A DNA stretch of 64,000 nt from Marasmius tenuissimus (Eukaryota; Basidiomycota; Agaricomycetes; Agaricales; Marasmiaceae). The notes under the pieces were generated by a model, which made no database searches, was not told the DNA's origin, and saw nothing but the letters and a program-made list of their open reading frames with translations. The position numbers and the translations under genes were made by a program. This document shows positions 10,001 through 18,567 of this stretch, in pieces. The stretch covers positions 4,340,001-4,404,000 of the forward strand of contig JAQOTA010000060.1 of the NCBI GenBank assembly GCA_029532415.1, given 5' to 3'. Positions within the stretch are counted from its first letter, which is position 1. Each line of letters begins with the position of its first letter.

Positions 10001-11056
10001 AATGTCTTTTACGCCTTTAGGGCCGAATACCTACTTCTAGTAGTAGTTTCAGTTAGTGTAATACTCATTACATGTACCAGAAACTTATGTATAAAAGACT
10101 GGACGAAAGGCCTTAAGCCTTAGGACAATCTACTCGATTATCACCTCTTCTCAAGCATCTCAAGACTACAAGAACACTCTGTGTATTACCCATGTGAGGT
10201 TTACTTCGTTATACCCACTGTGCACTTTAACTATGCTGGCTCATCATAACGACACAAAGGTTTCTCAAGATAGGGAGATCGGGGGACTATGAACGACGGT
10301 TTGAACAGCACCAGAAGCACTGTAATCGGGTCGTTTGGAAGGAAATCGGGCGCTGGAACGCCGTACACAGTCACAAAGCCGGTGAGTCGCATATTTTCTC
10401 TCTCCAAGCCCGATCTTATTGTTTTCCAGAGGCCTGCGTCCACCTCTGGTTATTGTCTCGCAGATTTTCGAGAACGAAAATCGTTTGTTGCTGTACGTTC
10501 TTAGTTTTCGATTCTCTTTTCGTTCTCACTTTTTTGGCAGGCAAGAAGGATAGGCGTCATAAGGAATGGTTCGAATTTGAAGGGATGTCCGTGGACGAGG
10601 CTATCGAGCTTGCTGAAACTACCATCTTGAGACTCTGTAATGTATAAACCAAAAATTTTCTTCCCCCTTGTCTCCATTCTCAACGAATCGTAGCATATAA
10701 AAAAAACTACTATACAGGTCACGCACGTGCCGCCAACTCCTACGACACTCATCAGGACTCGCGGTACGTGTCATATCCTCTAGAGCCGTGCAACGTACTC
10801 ACTATCGTCTTTCTGCAGGCCTCAGCGAACGCTTTACCTCCTACGAATGCACCGGACTCGCAACCCGCAAACTTCAACGACGTAAGTCTAGCACGACCTC
10901 GAGTTCCGTTGGCTTATGCTTCCTCCATTGCAGTTCGTTACTATCGTTATGTGTGGTACTTCTACGTCGAAGAAATATATACATTGTTCTCCCTCACATC
11001 CCATTCGTCGTTTGAACCACGGCTTAGTGTCGACGTGCTCGACTCAACGAAGATGA
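1006..11056 (+). CDS. Lysine-rich hypothetical protein, interrupted by copia element 1
   Basis: Unrecognised gene. Proposed exons are 1006-1332, 1394-1546, 10274-10381, 10464-10482, 10541-10641, 10718-10763, 10826-10881 and 10934-11056. They sum to 933 nt, an intact frame of 310 residues plus stop. The N-terminus is strongly basic (many KKQ/KKR blocks, likely nuclear or nucleic-acid binding). The middle holds GDLGLKYY and an acidic YDEDSD, and a charged helix KKDRRHKEWFEFEGM follows. Introns are 48-83 bp apart from the third, which would be 59 bp (GTGCCT...AG) before element 1 inserted into it at 1583. The alternative is that exon 2 is truncated: reading straight into the LTR gives a stop at 1607-1609. 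The 3' exons could also be a separate gene starting at ATG 10289. The weak GTGCCT donor is the main doubt. Confidence 0.45.
1584..2102 (+). repeat. Element 1 5' LTR
   Basis: 519 bp, TG...CA ended. It contains TATAAAAG at 1947-1954, the likely retrotransposon promoter, so U3 is about 363 bp and R-U5 about 150 bp. The LTR reads open in the host exon frame for nine codons before TGA. Confidence 0.95.
2103..2120 (+). other. Primer binding site (initiator tRNA-Met anticodon half)
   Basis: Directly after the LTR the sequence reads GGTTATGGGCCC. This is complementary to the anticodon stem-loop of eukaryotic initiator tRNA-Met (GGGCYCAUAACC), not to a tRNA 3' end. Drosophila copia is known to prime from such an internal tRNA half. 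The same motif lies next to the 5' LTR of element 2. Confidence 0.65.
2115..3123 (+). other. Unusually long element 1 leader
   Basis: About 1 kb between the primer site and the gag-pol ATG, with many stop codons in all frames and several ATGs. No gene is seen. It would hold packaging and translation signals. The length is large for a copia leader. Confidence 0.6.
3124..9426 (+). CDS. Element 1 Gag-Pol polyprotein, truncated before RNase H
   Basis: One 2100-codon ORF; the first ATG is at 3124, with another at 3154. A Gag-like region (residues about 60-290) is followed by an Asn/Lys/Gly-rich basic tail near 310-345 in place of a CCHC zinc knuckle. Residues about 360-1175 are unexplained. Protease has LLDSGASAH near residue 1185. 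Integrase has the zinc finger (LWHRRMGH, then CRGCAKGK), HGDLIEY, HFDRGGEFF and NGRAERFNR, so the DDE triad is present. RT has KSRWVFDIK, LDVKTAFLYG and YVDD near 9250. Translation stops at TAA 9424-9426, just after the RT, where the connection domain and the first RNase H motifs should follow. Typical copia polyproteins are about 1300-1500 residues; this one is longer even though truncated. Confidence 0.95.
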   Translation: MLTGLLADHNMSQSGSRSASHSPSGNPPTTFVRNTPGYTLGTEVENSVEVYNYNTEPLYSQVADSNFPAGSGGISIIPVLLDDGSNFEDWYRLLEGYLFTQGIPQALDEEMPETSSPATSGEATALIEWTSRRNKVIGIIKMRTRRAHDAHVDKTSVISTLSKLKSTFGVQSSSKMMNLYTDLHNVQLPEHLNPVPGISYMLTVRDQLKDHGVEISDDLLCLMITAKLNEKRWQLFKQQVSRMKKEELKPTDLIAAITNEWNRRNGIHSGPAAYTAHNAKISGVNRFNSPPKWSDQSCSGTSANQKKNNNKNNNQNQNNQNQGGSSSKKGKKKGGKGKGKGKGKKKDTQKGGQQSHTAVLEPSEKPSEYQKRINAVNEQISSVFEREMAGPVNVHMSYHYPTGSTSAPNPFQNTYDFQQARLEERIAADREGRPVRHISVQEWNNRRTVQLDEQVRQVEEAIALATISNSNIDSDGDEIPSLVYISDTPTEPDSDSSSDHSSNDSHTCSAYSYGAHSNEEIIFTMPQREATPNHTSPEVDQGENLEVASPTQEDIRVTVSTPPDDYGPWANSMFPRNHADLVHLLRPENYSQDGDDIKEPPLINRKVEWRFLQEYKEQHDNMMRRVNLRNNRPHIINGIRLPIPVVEEFRDFGDQTTNDIALKESMIRMRYKSIRSIPDHNFWIWILIRTREYVVMYAIRRDAVHNMTPRQALHELRIQQRILHVETVEDTKFTLHYEYQTWNLQHLSTVIAEINNKNWISTVEDFVQRVKNPRSTSVDEAFRVNKKNFTLPVQVMNPIFWHSLVKLGLEGKWLFGTTDIRASQFRTSQWRQPGFNRRWVRFIPHLSLPDVHNWHTHLYKWMNNIRMSVPMTQADIPRRELEGGRFNERPRTYPGDFMELAESLNRSKSPVPTTHEYINCPATTPPRVQQWQDQVIHTPPSSPESFYGVQSLEEDYIDVPSRPTTAPPDQPERLSPVDEQPEVDPWVTSSSDPRNSQFENYGPAVIGLRTNGPPLHVADGTSIGNITLVVNNNQPYQATRFVQWQNYRRQLEAWIEVEEAANQRYQDELRTRREHLVRQTFQSQDQEPLQWHERYFDDSDYGDGLEGVDNDWAESNDRGDWQVFQSSNSQTFTKSSMQNYHILRNSVPRKCSITSVYATTKYKLFSAAFSSDCEVRNTRNAWLLDSGASAHMTPYKTDFSDYQTLEMPIGLTTSAGDKANVQIVGYGTVLIRHTNSAGVTQVTKLYPVMYNPDSPHRLISSGKFRSIGYYTLLDSPETSIRSKKDDSLLMSFYPSHKDDPLRWMNAKVLVGETSFTSVVSFNTSELWHRRMGHCDPRVLGKLMDNVKGLPTKLVTSKGETKPCRGCAKGKMVAKSYPLSLKRAKEPLELVHGDLIEYPTRSYYQNEYALTLFDDATSYGWVYPIRKKSDTDQKLRNWLALVERQTNKKVKSVHFDRGGEFFSNEQWDWYNSLGIFPQRGSPNVHEQNGRAERFNRTLREKSEAMRFQACAPENWWEFAILTAVHIYNRTPIRSRKYRTPVELFENKKPDVSYFRTFGCGAYAYIPKRKNKLAPHSEAMIFIGYESGSKAYRFFRTTNNSVYITPQAVFDENWFPKCQKEVPGSIEFDKTDKPVRSIPFPTYPYDGHEDHHNDDDFFNPPPPPGSDDDDHQPGGDPPLDPIPDDKSDDVHNGNHPNTDGFGSPKGSDHNPNQYGPDPRSAGSSGRTNPFGFRQADYDEWENLRAPPPAAVRRNPPRNRVTPNRPFNVYGNRHPVEIERDIDSRARWQSQINPTNEPETIPNRVPDPAAPMDTDDDMSDLAQQGGENYLVYLLNNGHQLYGLQASSYDNVREWTYKQVQKRPKDERPSWEAACRLELQSLKDRNVFDVVTLPKGRKAVKSRWVFDIKSDGRKKARLVAKGFSQKQGIDYNELFSPVVRFETVRLLLALAALEDWKISALDVKTAFLYGALDEEIYMEQPEGFVTDSSKVWRLRKALYGLKQASRAWWRQCTESMKRLGFKRCLSDAGVYVFNKNGNMVIAVVYVDDALFMGPDRNLVNRLKSEFMKIWECRDLGEPTEFLRMQITRDRKNRRLILDQRDYSR
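9426..9692 (+). pseudogene. Element 1 RNase H C-terminal remnant
   Basis: An 88-codon frame holding the end of a copia RNase H: VSDNQGAIFLSSNEA, KRTKHIDNRYHFIREAV and ADLLTKNLG. It is in a different frame from the upstream Pol and overlaps its stop as TAATG. Compared with element 2, the stretch carrying the TDSDWA and TEAEYMAL motifs (roughly 160 codons) is absent, so this is the right edge of an internal deletion. It is very unlikely to be a working protein. Confidence 0.85.
9716..9727 (+). other. Element 1 polypurine tract
   Basis: The purine run AGTGAGGGGGAG abuts the 3' LTR, as expected for the plus-strand DNA primer. Confidence 0.8.
9728..10246 (+). repeat. Element 1 3' LTR
   Basis: 519 bp. 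I found no difference from the 5' LTR when reading them side by side. The TAACG target repeat follows directly. Confidence 0.95.
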
Positions 11057-11107
11057 GCCCGACTCATGGGCATCTTACGGGTTGCTGACCGCGAATCATG
11101 GTCGACT

Positions 11108-11225
11108 CAGGTTAACTTGAGTTTGACTTACGGCCGACTTGAGTTGGACTTGAGTTGGACTTGAGCTCGACTTGAGCTCGACTTGAGTGGACTTGAATTC
11201 GACTTACTTGGACTTGAGACCCACG
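11108..11225. repeat. Degenerate 11-bp GACTTGAGTTG tandem array
   Basis: GACTTGAGTTG/GACTTGAGCTC units repeat about eight times with drift, inside a wider GACTCA/GACTTG-rich stretch (11035-11250). A related GAGTC-rich stretch occurs at 62700-62840. There is no coding frame. Confidence 0.7.
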
Positions 11226-11900
11226 CACGACTAAGGCTGACTCAAGTAAAAAAAATCTAAGTTGAGATAAGTCTGAGACTACCTAAGCTACTTAGCCCGT
11301 ATCAAAAGGAAGTCTACCCATGGAGTAGCAGTGTTCTTATGCCTTATGCCTTATGCCTTAGCTTTTGAATAAAAGTATTACCATGTGGCACAAGAAGTAT
11401 CAACTGAACAAAGAACAATCATCAGTTTTGGGTTGTGTCTGGCCTGGAGACTAGAATTGAGTGTTGTGCTGTCAATCTGGATTCTGGATGGCCATAATAT
11501 CCAATGGCACCAAGGCCTTGGTGTAGTCAACACATAGAAGAAAAACCACTCTCACCACGGTCAACAAGTTGTGAACCCTATGAATGATCATGTATTGTTG
11601 CTGCCATCCACATGATTTTCACTACTTTCAGTGGTCAGGGGTCATGGAGATGCTCTTTTATCACAATTTGTTTTGATGATGAGTATGCTGTTTGCCATTA
11701 TGGTCTCTGTGCACACTATACTCAAATGCAGAAGCATGGTGAATAAATAAGCATAGGTTGATCAGGTACATAAGAATATGGCACTACAACAAAAGGGAGG
11801 TAGACTGAAGGAGGGGGGAAGCAAGTAAACAAGTCAGGGGACCACTAGAGGGAAAACTATGTGATGATGGTCATGATGTGTAACACACAGAAACTACACA
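11226..11900. other. Non-coding interval
   Basis: AT-rich sequence without a supported gene. The heptamer TTATGCC is repeated three times at about 11339-11359. The region is the 3' flank of paralog A. Confidence 0.4.
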
Positions 11901-13460
11901 TTAAACCATCTGAGTCCTGCCTGCTTTCTCTTCTGCAGTTGTTGCCTCCATGTGAACCTCTAACTGATGGTGTTCATGAGAGAGGATATCCATAGTTGCA
12001 TGTCCTGCACTAGTTACTGGGTTTGCATCTTGTTGAGATACTTGCTCAGCAAGGTGGATTGGTATCATCTGTTGCACACTGTCAACAGACTTTCCATGGG
12101 CAACTTGAACAAGAATCAAGGTAGGTGCAAGGCCCTGAATATTCACAAGAATTGTAAGACAGCACACCACATGGAAAAGGTATAGAACACGTACTGCCAT
12201 TAAACCTGTGATGGGGGTAAGATTTATGGGAATTATCCCATTGTGGTGTGGGTCAAATATGATAGGTATCACTATTGAGGCAATCATGAAGGTTGGAAAC
12301 AGTATTCCTGACTCAATACTAGGGGTGAGGGGGGTGAGTAAAGAGAGCTACTGGAATACATGTGAACATACATGACAGCAATAATTGCTTGGTACCTTGC
12401 TTTGAATGGCATCCCCAATTGCTGACATGCATCCTGGCTGATCCACCATATTCTCCCTGCTAAAGTACAAAAGACATGACAGAAGCACTTGTGCTGAAGG
12501 CTTAGAGAACCAACCTGCCAACAGTGACAATATTCCATTGAATGCTGCAAGGGTGATCATATCTCCATGGTCCAATTTGGCACCAATGTTATACATATTT
12601 TGGAACTTGGCAAAATCACTTGAGGTAATGGAAAACATGAATGCAGTCACAAAAGAGATTCCTGACTCAACAATATTAACATTAGCACTGAATTGCTCAA
12701 TTTAGGTAACACATACCATTGAGTATAGCACCTACAGCACCTAGAATACATAGTAATATCCTGCTACATCCCCAAAGGATATAACATCGGTGAATCTGAA
12801 GTTAGCAAGATATCAGGAACTTGAAATGAATCTTGGGATGCCACACACAAGCATAATATCAGCAAGAGCGCTTTAGAACAGTATTAGTACTGAAAAACAG
12901 ACCAACTAGAGTCAATACACACATCATGGTTGTGGCTGAGAAGGATGATATAGATCTGGTTGTACATGTAATTCAGTGAGTATGAATACCAGCATTGAAA
13001 AACAAAACATACATCCAGACAACTGATAATGTGTTTCCATCCACATATTCCAGCACATACTCATAATCTCTGGTTTTTGCTCCCCGGAATAGAATAACAG
13101 CTTGCTGTGTCAAACTACCATAACAGTGTCAACACTTGCAATGACAAACAATAGTATAGTGCAGATAAGATAAAGCCGTAATTCTGCTCTGTGCTGGCAG
13201 TGAAAGGTGTGCATGCAAAGACCAAATACTATCATGTATATCCCTGTTGAAACATGTTGGAATACACCAGGTCAAGTTGCTAGCAATGACTTACCATAAA
13301 TAAAGAACATAGCCTGAGCAAAGATTAGATAAAAACTTATGGAACACATAGATTTGCAGCAACGCCCACTTACTGAGAAGGTGGCGATTGGCAAGACAAT
13401 AATCTCCTGGACTGTCAGGAAGATCTCCATTGATTTTTTGAGCTCTTCTTGATAGGTCAT
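11901..13460 (-). pseudogene. 7TM-like membrane protein paralog A, frameshifted
   Basis: This copy follows the exon order shared by A-F. Exon 1 starts MTYQEELKK at 13460 and ends before GTAAGT. A short exon gives AMFFIYG. Then come IYMIVFGLCMH...LRLYLICTILLF, ADIML, IHRCYILWGCSRILL, AKLDHGDMITLAAFNGILSL, GRIWWISQDAC, a hydrophobic ESGILFPTFMIASI, and a soluble tail GLAPTLILVQVAHGKSV ending TQMV at 11901. Several hydrophobic segments support a multi-pass membrane protein. After IASV in exon 3 about 7 nt are missing relative to paralog E, and the frame resumes as TQQAVILF...AKTRDYEYV. I therefore call it a pseudogene. Function is unknown. Confidence 0.75.
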
Positions 13461-15330
13461 TTTAGTGCCTGACAGTCTGAAGATGTCGACTGAGAGAAGT
13501 GAAGGTATGTTGGTTCTCAAGCACTAGAGTAGAGAGCTTTATATCTATACTCTACATGTGGGATAATTTTTACAAAACTTCTAGCTAATGATAATACCAG
13601 TATTGATTGATTATTATCACTAGTTGTGTGCAATTTGGGCTGTGCCAAACAAGAGTGTCTCAATCCTGCATCTGATTCAGGCCCAATTAGAGCTGGTGGG
13701 GTAGTGGGGGATCTGTGGTGGGACTGTGATGATAGTTTTTAGATATTCAGGTAAGGTAATGATCTTGTGCCTGAACACTTTCCCTTTGCACCAGCCTCTA
13801 GATAAAACAGAGGCAATTACAGGAGGCAATCACAGGGATTTGTGTTCAAGGCTGTGTGGGAAAAGCTTTCCTCATCTAGTGGTTGATAGCAGTAAAAGAC
13901 TCAAGAGGTTGGATGCTGAAATTACCTCATATGCCCAGTTTGGGTGAAGAGGGTTGCATGGTCCTGACTTGAGCTAATGCACTCATAGTGGTTCCTAGTA
14001 TTTAGTCAAAATCCACCTTTTGATTGCTTGCTTCAACAGTTTTGACAGGCACATTGTAATGGTTGAGAGAATGGTTATTCAATTGAGTGTATCGGGTCTG
14101 TGATCTCCGCGGTAATTGTGTCTTGTTTAATATGATGGGGACGAGATACCCCAGAACCTTTTCACAGCTTACTATTCATAGCATTACCCTCAGACAGTTT
14201 CTTTTGAGGTGCTGGGAAAGTCTTAGATGATGATCTCACAATGAAATTGGGTTCATTCTCACCATACTGTTTGTAATAATGTTTCATAGACTCAAAAATT
14301 GAAGCCAATGGCCGATTTAATTGCCCCCGAACAATCTCCCGCCGGGTCAGCCTCTTCTGTGTATAGTTGTGACCATGTACTAGCAGATTCCGACAGGCTC
14401 ACTAATTGGGGCAGACCTTGGTACCTATGTTCACTCTACTTGAAAGTTGTACACCAATCAATAGTACTCGAGCACACTCTTGCTCAAGAAGCATGCTCTC
14501 TGGGCATGCTAGATTCAACAGACCTCTACTTATGCATTGCACTGCCCATATCCCTGCGGTACAATGGGCCTTTACTCTCATAATGGCTTCCGGTCCTCTC
14601 AGCGACCTTGAAGGCCACAAAATGGCAGGTCGGACATCTTGAGATGCTTCTGCACCCTGCCATGCAGACTTACTGAGTGATCTGGTTGGGTTGTCAGGAG
14701 CGAGGCGGTGGCTGTTGGTTGACCTCCCGGGCATGTCAGAGGCCTGCTGACGTGCTCGGTGTCTTATGCTGCGGTGGTTTGACTCTGCGTTGTATTCTGG
14801 AGGATAATTGTGCTAGTCTGGACTGGTAGAATGTCAAGCAGCACATATCTGAAGAATCTGGAGTAGTATCCTGCACCCTCCCCCCGGTGGTTTGAGGTTT
14901 GATCTCGCCACTACCGTTACAATTCTGATGGTGCCAACGACACTTTTTCCTTGCTCTCACTCAAGGAAACCTACTTCCATCGGACAATGCCATCTGAGCG
15001 ATTTCTTTGAGAATCCAAATTTGAGTCAATTTAGCGGCGATTTAAATTCAACCCCGAGGGCGTAGGACTGGTCTGTAGATAGCACAAGCGAGACTACGAT
15101 ACAAAGTAATAGGAGGGATGAGCGGCGACACGCACATTGAATCATTTGGTAACGGGTTGTTTCAGCCTCAATCAAGCCATCCGGCCTTGGTTCGCCTGAT
15201 TCTGTGGATTTGCGATATCCGAATGCCCACCGAGATTGTTGTTTATTGTTCAAATGATGAGGGCAAACATTCGCTATAGCTCACATTATGCTCGTGGTCA
15301 GTCAGACTTCCTGTAGCTGGGTTGGGTACC
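13461..15330. other. Spacer between paralogs A and B, weak ORFs only
   Basis: Around 14220-14260 there is a short match to sequence upstream of paralogs D and E (GGTTCATTCTCACC-like), part of the duplicated unit. Minus-strand ORFs at 14402-14734 and 14736-14960 could be exons of one small gene: the second has proline- and lysine-rich sequence, and candidate GT/AG pairs lie near 14700. A frame at 15026-15253 contains a hydrophobic run SSLLLLCIVVSLVLS but has no ATG. None is strong. Confidence 0.3.
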
Positions 15331-15332
15331 TT

Positions 15333-16684
15333 TGAATCGACATCTGTTGAACACTGTCAATAGATTCTCCGAACGCAAGGCCTACTGTGTTGAAATTCGG
15401 TACAGGACCCTGAGTCAGTCCAAATTGTGACCTGTGTTTGAGAAGATACGCACCGACATTAGCGTCGCAACAATTCCAAGTTTGATTGGGATTGTGCCAC
15501 GGTCTGGAATTAGGATGACAGGCGGAACTATCGGTGCTATTAGGGCGGTTGGATACAACACCCCGGATTCGGAGCTACGCAAAGACTATCAGACTCAAGA
15601 GGGCGTATTGGAAGAAAGAAGATTACATGACAACAACGACTGCCTGGGACTTACAATGAACTCGCATTCCCATTTGATGACTTGCTGCCCGGCTAATTCA
15701 CCAATTTCGTACCCTGCCATCAATAATTTTTGGGCTAAATTTGATAGTGATGGGAGAAGATGCTCACCTATCGACGATGACAACAAGCCATTGAACACCG
15801 AGATAGGAATTGAGGTTCCGTTGTCGATACGCTCCCCTGTATTGTACACATACTCGAGGTCAGGTCTACTTAGCCCAATGGAGTACACGGTTGCGGTCGC
15901 GAGTAATATGCATAGGTCGCGAATTATTTCTCAGTATGACCTCGGAGAGGGTGAATCGAGGTCAAAAAACTTTACCATTCAGCATGACACCTGCATCACC
16001 AGGGATGCATAATAGAGCCTTCGAAGACCCCAAAGGAAGTAACATCAATGAATATACGGCGTAAGGTCGGTTGACGAGGCCAACTTGACAGTCGGGGAAG
16101 AAACTCACGAGCATGAAAACAGCGAGAGCACTATAATCAGTGACAAGACAATGGGACAACATCTACTAGGCCACACATACTTCATAAGGCTAGCTACGAT
16201 GCCGGTGACTGGTCTGGTCGGGGCCCAAGATCAATTAGAGGTTTGGTGCCAGAGGAGAGGGCACTCAAATCCAAGCAATTGTCCAATTAACGGGTTGAAA
16301 GTAGCTGTGGCAAGGAGTAGAGATTTTGGGTCTGCGGGGTACGACAGAAGACGATGGACCCAATGGCTCCGGCACAACAGATACACTTGCCAATGCAAAC
16401 AACGACACTGTATACGCCAAATATAATCCCGATCCGGATTATTGCTTTGGGTGAAGGGGACTCATCCATGATCCAAAAATTATCATGTATATCCCTGCCC
16501 ACATGTCATGTCAATGATCATCCCATGCAATGAAAGTGAGCAATTCACCGTAGATAGGGTACACAGACTAGTAGAATAAGAATGTAAGCACCTCTCAGTT
16601 ACGCCAGTCTGAGGGAAAACCCGCCAAAAGGGTTGCACTGGATCCACAATGACGCTCTAACCGAAAGGTAGGGGCCGAAGATCT
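15333..16684 (-). pseudogene. 7TM-like paralog B, exons 2-9 (decayed)
   Basis: The paralog order can still be read on the minus strand. SVYPIYG corresponds to exon 2, IYMIIFGS and LYLAYTVSLFALASV to exon 3, and LWGS-like plus VMLNG to exon 5. ERIDNGTSIPISVFNGLLS is exon 6, ISRAASHQMGMRV exon 7, ESGVLYPTALIAPIV exon 8, and GLAFGESIDSVQQM exon 9. Conserved Trp, Arg and Gln codons have become stops: TGA in place of the second Trp of RIWW, TGA in the RCY motif, and TAG before SVIV. These fit C-to-T or G-to-A changes. The upstream end was cut by element 2 at 16684. Confidence 0.75.
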
Positions 16685-17005
16685 TGATGAGCCGGCATGA
16701 CGCCTAGCGCAGAGGACTACAACATAGCTATACTACTACTTACCAGAGAGGATTTTAGAGAGATAGAGGCGAGACGTAGAAGCTCAAGCACACTGTAGAT
16801 TCAAGTAGAGAACTACGAGCTTATATACATGTAAAGACAATAGAGTTACCATATAGGGACGACAATAGAAATTGTACATATGAGCATATAGAACGATGAA
16901 GAATGGAACAATAGTGAATGCATTGTCCCGCATAATACAATGGCGGGAAGTATGAACCGAGACTTCGGATATACCGGGATCTAATTATAGTCCACAGATT
17001 AAACA
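16685..17005 (-). repeat. Element 2 3' LTR
   Basis: 321 bp, beginning TGTTTAATCTG and ending GGCTCATCA in element orientation. The polypurine tract (CGAGGGGGTG on the minus strand) lies at 17006-17015. Confidence 0.93.
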
Positions 17006-17047
17006 CACCCCCTCGCTAAGTGCAGCTGAAAAGCGCATCTGAGCGAA

Positions 17048-18567
17048 TCAAGTGGACGAATAGAATTCAAGTCCAAGGTGATCTCTGAATCGTAAGAACT
17101 TCTCATGTCTGAGATTCTTTGTAAACATATCTGCGGGATTATAGACTCCTTCAATAAAGAACAACTCGACTTTGCCATCTTCAACACATGATCGAATATG
17201 GTGATATCGAATATCGATGTGCTTGGTTCGGCGTTCTTGAACCGGATTAGATGCAATGAAGATAGAGCCTTGATTGTCTCCGCAGATTGGAATAGGACCT
17301 AAGTCGATTCCAAGTTCAGAGAGTAGCGATCTTATCCAGGAAGCTTGACGACTGCAATCCAACAGTGCCATATACTCAGCCTCAGTGGAAGGAAGAGCTA
17401 CAGTCTTCTGGGCGTGTGATTGCCACGAGAAGATACCGCCTGCTAACTTGAAGAAGTAGCCAGTAATCGAACGGCGTTTGATGGGATCGGCAGCCCAATC
17501 CGAGTCTGTGAACGCAAGAAGACCTCCATCAGAGTCACCATCGTAGACAAGTGAATAATCTGATGTGCCAGCAAGGTAGCGGCAGATATAGAGAGCTTTA
17601 TCGAGGTGTTCCTTCGTTGGATTAGAAGAGAATTGTGACAGCTTCGTAACTGCATAGGCAATATCAGGACGTGTGCCCAGCATAATATACAGAAGCGACC
17701 CAATCACAGACTGGAATCTGGAGCGAATGGCAGGATTGACTGGACCATCGTTGGGAGTTGGCACATAGCCAGCAGGTAAGGGCGTAGGGGCACCTTTCGC
17801 ATTCTGCATCCCGAAACGTTCAAGGACTTTCTTTAGATAATCCTTCTGGTCAATCATGATCTTATTGCCTTCGCGACGAATGCTCATGCGGAGAAACTCG
17901 CTAGCATTGCCCATATCACGACATTCCCATCAAGCCATGAACTCGGCTTTCTTCTTGTCAACAAAAGCTTTGTTAGGACCCATGAAGAGTGCATCGTCAA
18001 CATATATGATTGCATACACAACTTCACCACTCTTCGGATCTTTGCAGATGAAGAGTCCAGCATCAGAGGTCAGGCATTTGAAACCCAGTACTTCCATGGA
18101 TGAGCTGAGGGTTGCCACCACTTAAGGGCAGCTTGCTTCAGTCTATATAATGCTCAACGCAGGCGTAGTACCTTACATTCTTGGCCCTTGACCTTGAAGC
18201 CTTAAGGTTGTTCCATGTAAATCTCCTTAACGAGATCGCTGTAAAGGAAGGCGTTCTTAACATTGACAGAGGTGATGTACCAGTTCTTGAGAGCTGCGAG
18301 AGCAAGCATCATACGAACAGTCTCATAACGAACAACTGGTGAGAAGATCTCATCAAAGCCGACACCTTCGACCTGAGAGAAACCCTTGGCAACAAGTCTA
18401 GCTTTCTTGCGACCATTCGACTTGACGTCGAAGACCCATCTATTTCTGATGGCTTTGCGACCTTTAGGCAAGTCACAGAGTTCGAAGACCTTGCGCTTAC
18501 GAAGTGCCTCAAGTTCTTCGTGGCAAGCGTTCTTCCATTCCTTCTGTTGCTCAACAGGGAGGTCCAA
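17048..18567 (-). pseudogene. Element 2 RT-RNase H, with in-frame stops
   Basis: RT reads WVFDVKSNGRKKARLVAKG, VNVKNAFLYS and IIYVDDALFMG. It is followed by RNase H with AFTDSDWAAD, STEAEYMAL and CGDNQGSIF, ending EFYSST at 17048. Three stops break the frame: TAA after YMEQP, TGA after VLRLR, and TGA after AEFMA. The same three stops occur in element 3. The RNase H portion itself (17048-17914) is an uninterrupted 288-codon frame. Confidence 0.9.

Larger units (their letters stand above)
1584..10246 (+). mobile_element. Ty1/copia LTR retrotransposon, element 1 (8.66 kb)
   Basis: The element is bounded by two 519-bp LTRs (1584-2102 and 9728-10246), both starting TGTTGAAC and ending CTCATCA. 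A perfect 5-bp target duplication TAACG lies at 1579-1583 and 10247-10251. Domain order is Gag, protease, integrase, reverse transcriptase, which is the copia order. A primer binding site follows the 5' LTR and a GAGGGGGAG polypurine tract precedes the 3' LTR. By eye the LTRs show no difference, so insertion is recent. The RT-RNase H junction is deleted, so this copy is not autonomous. Confidence 0.97.
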
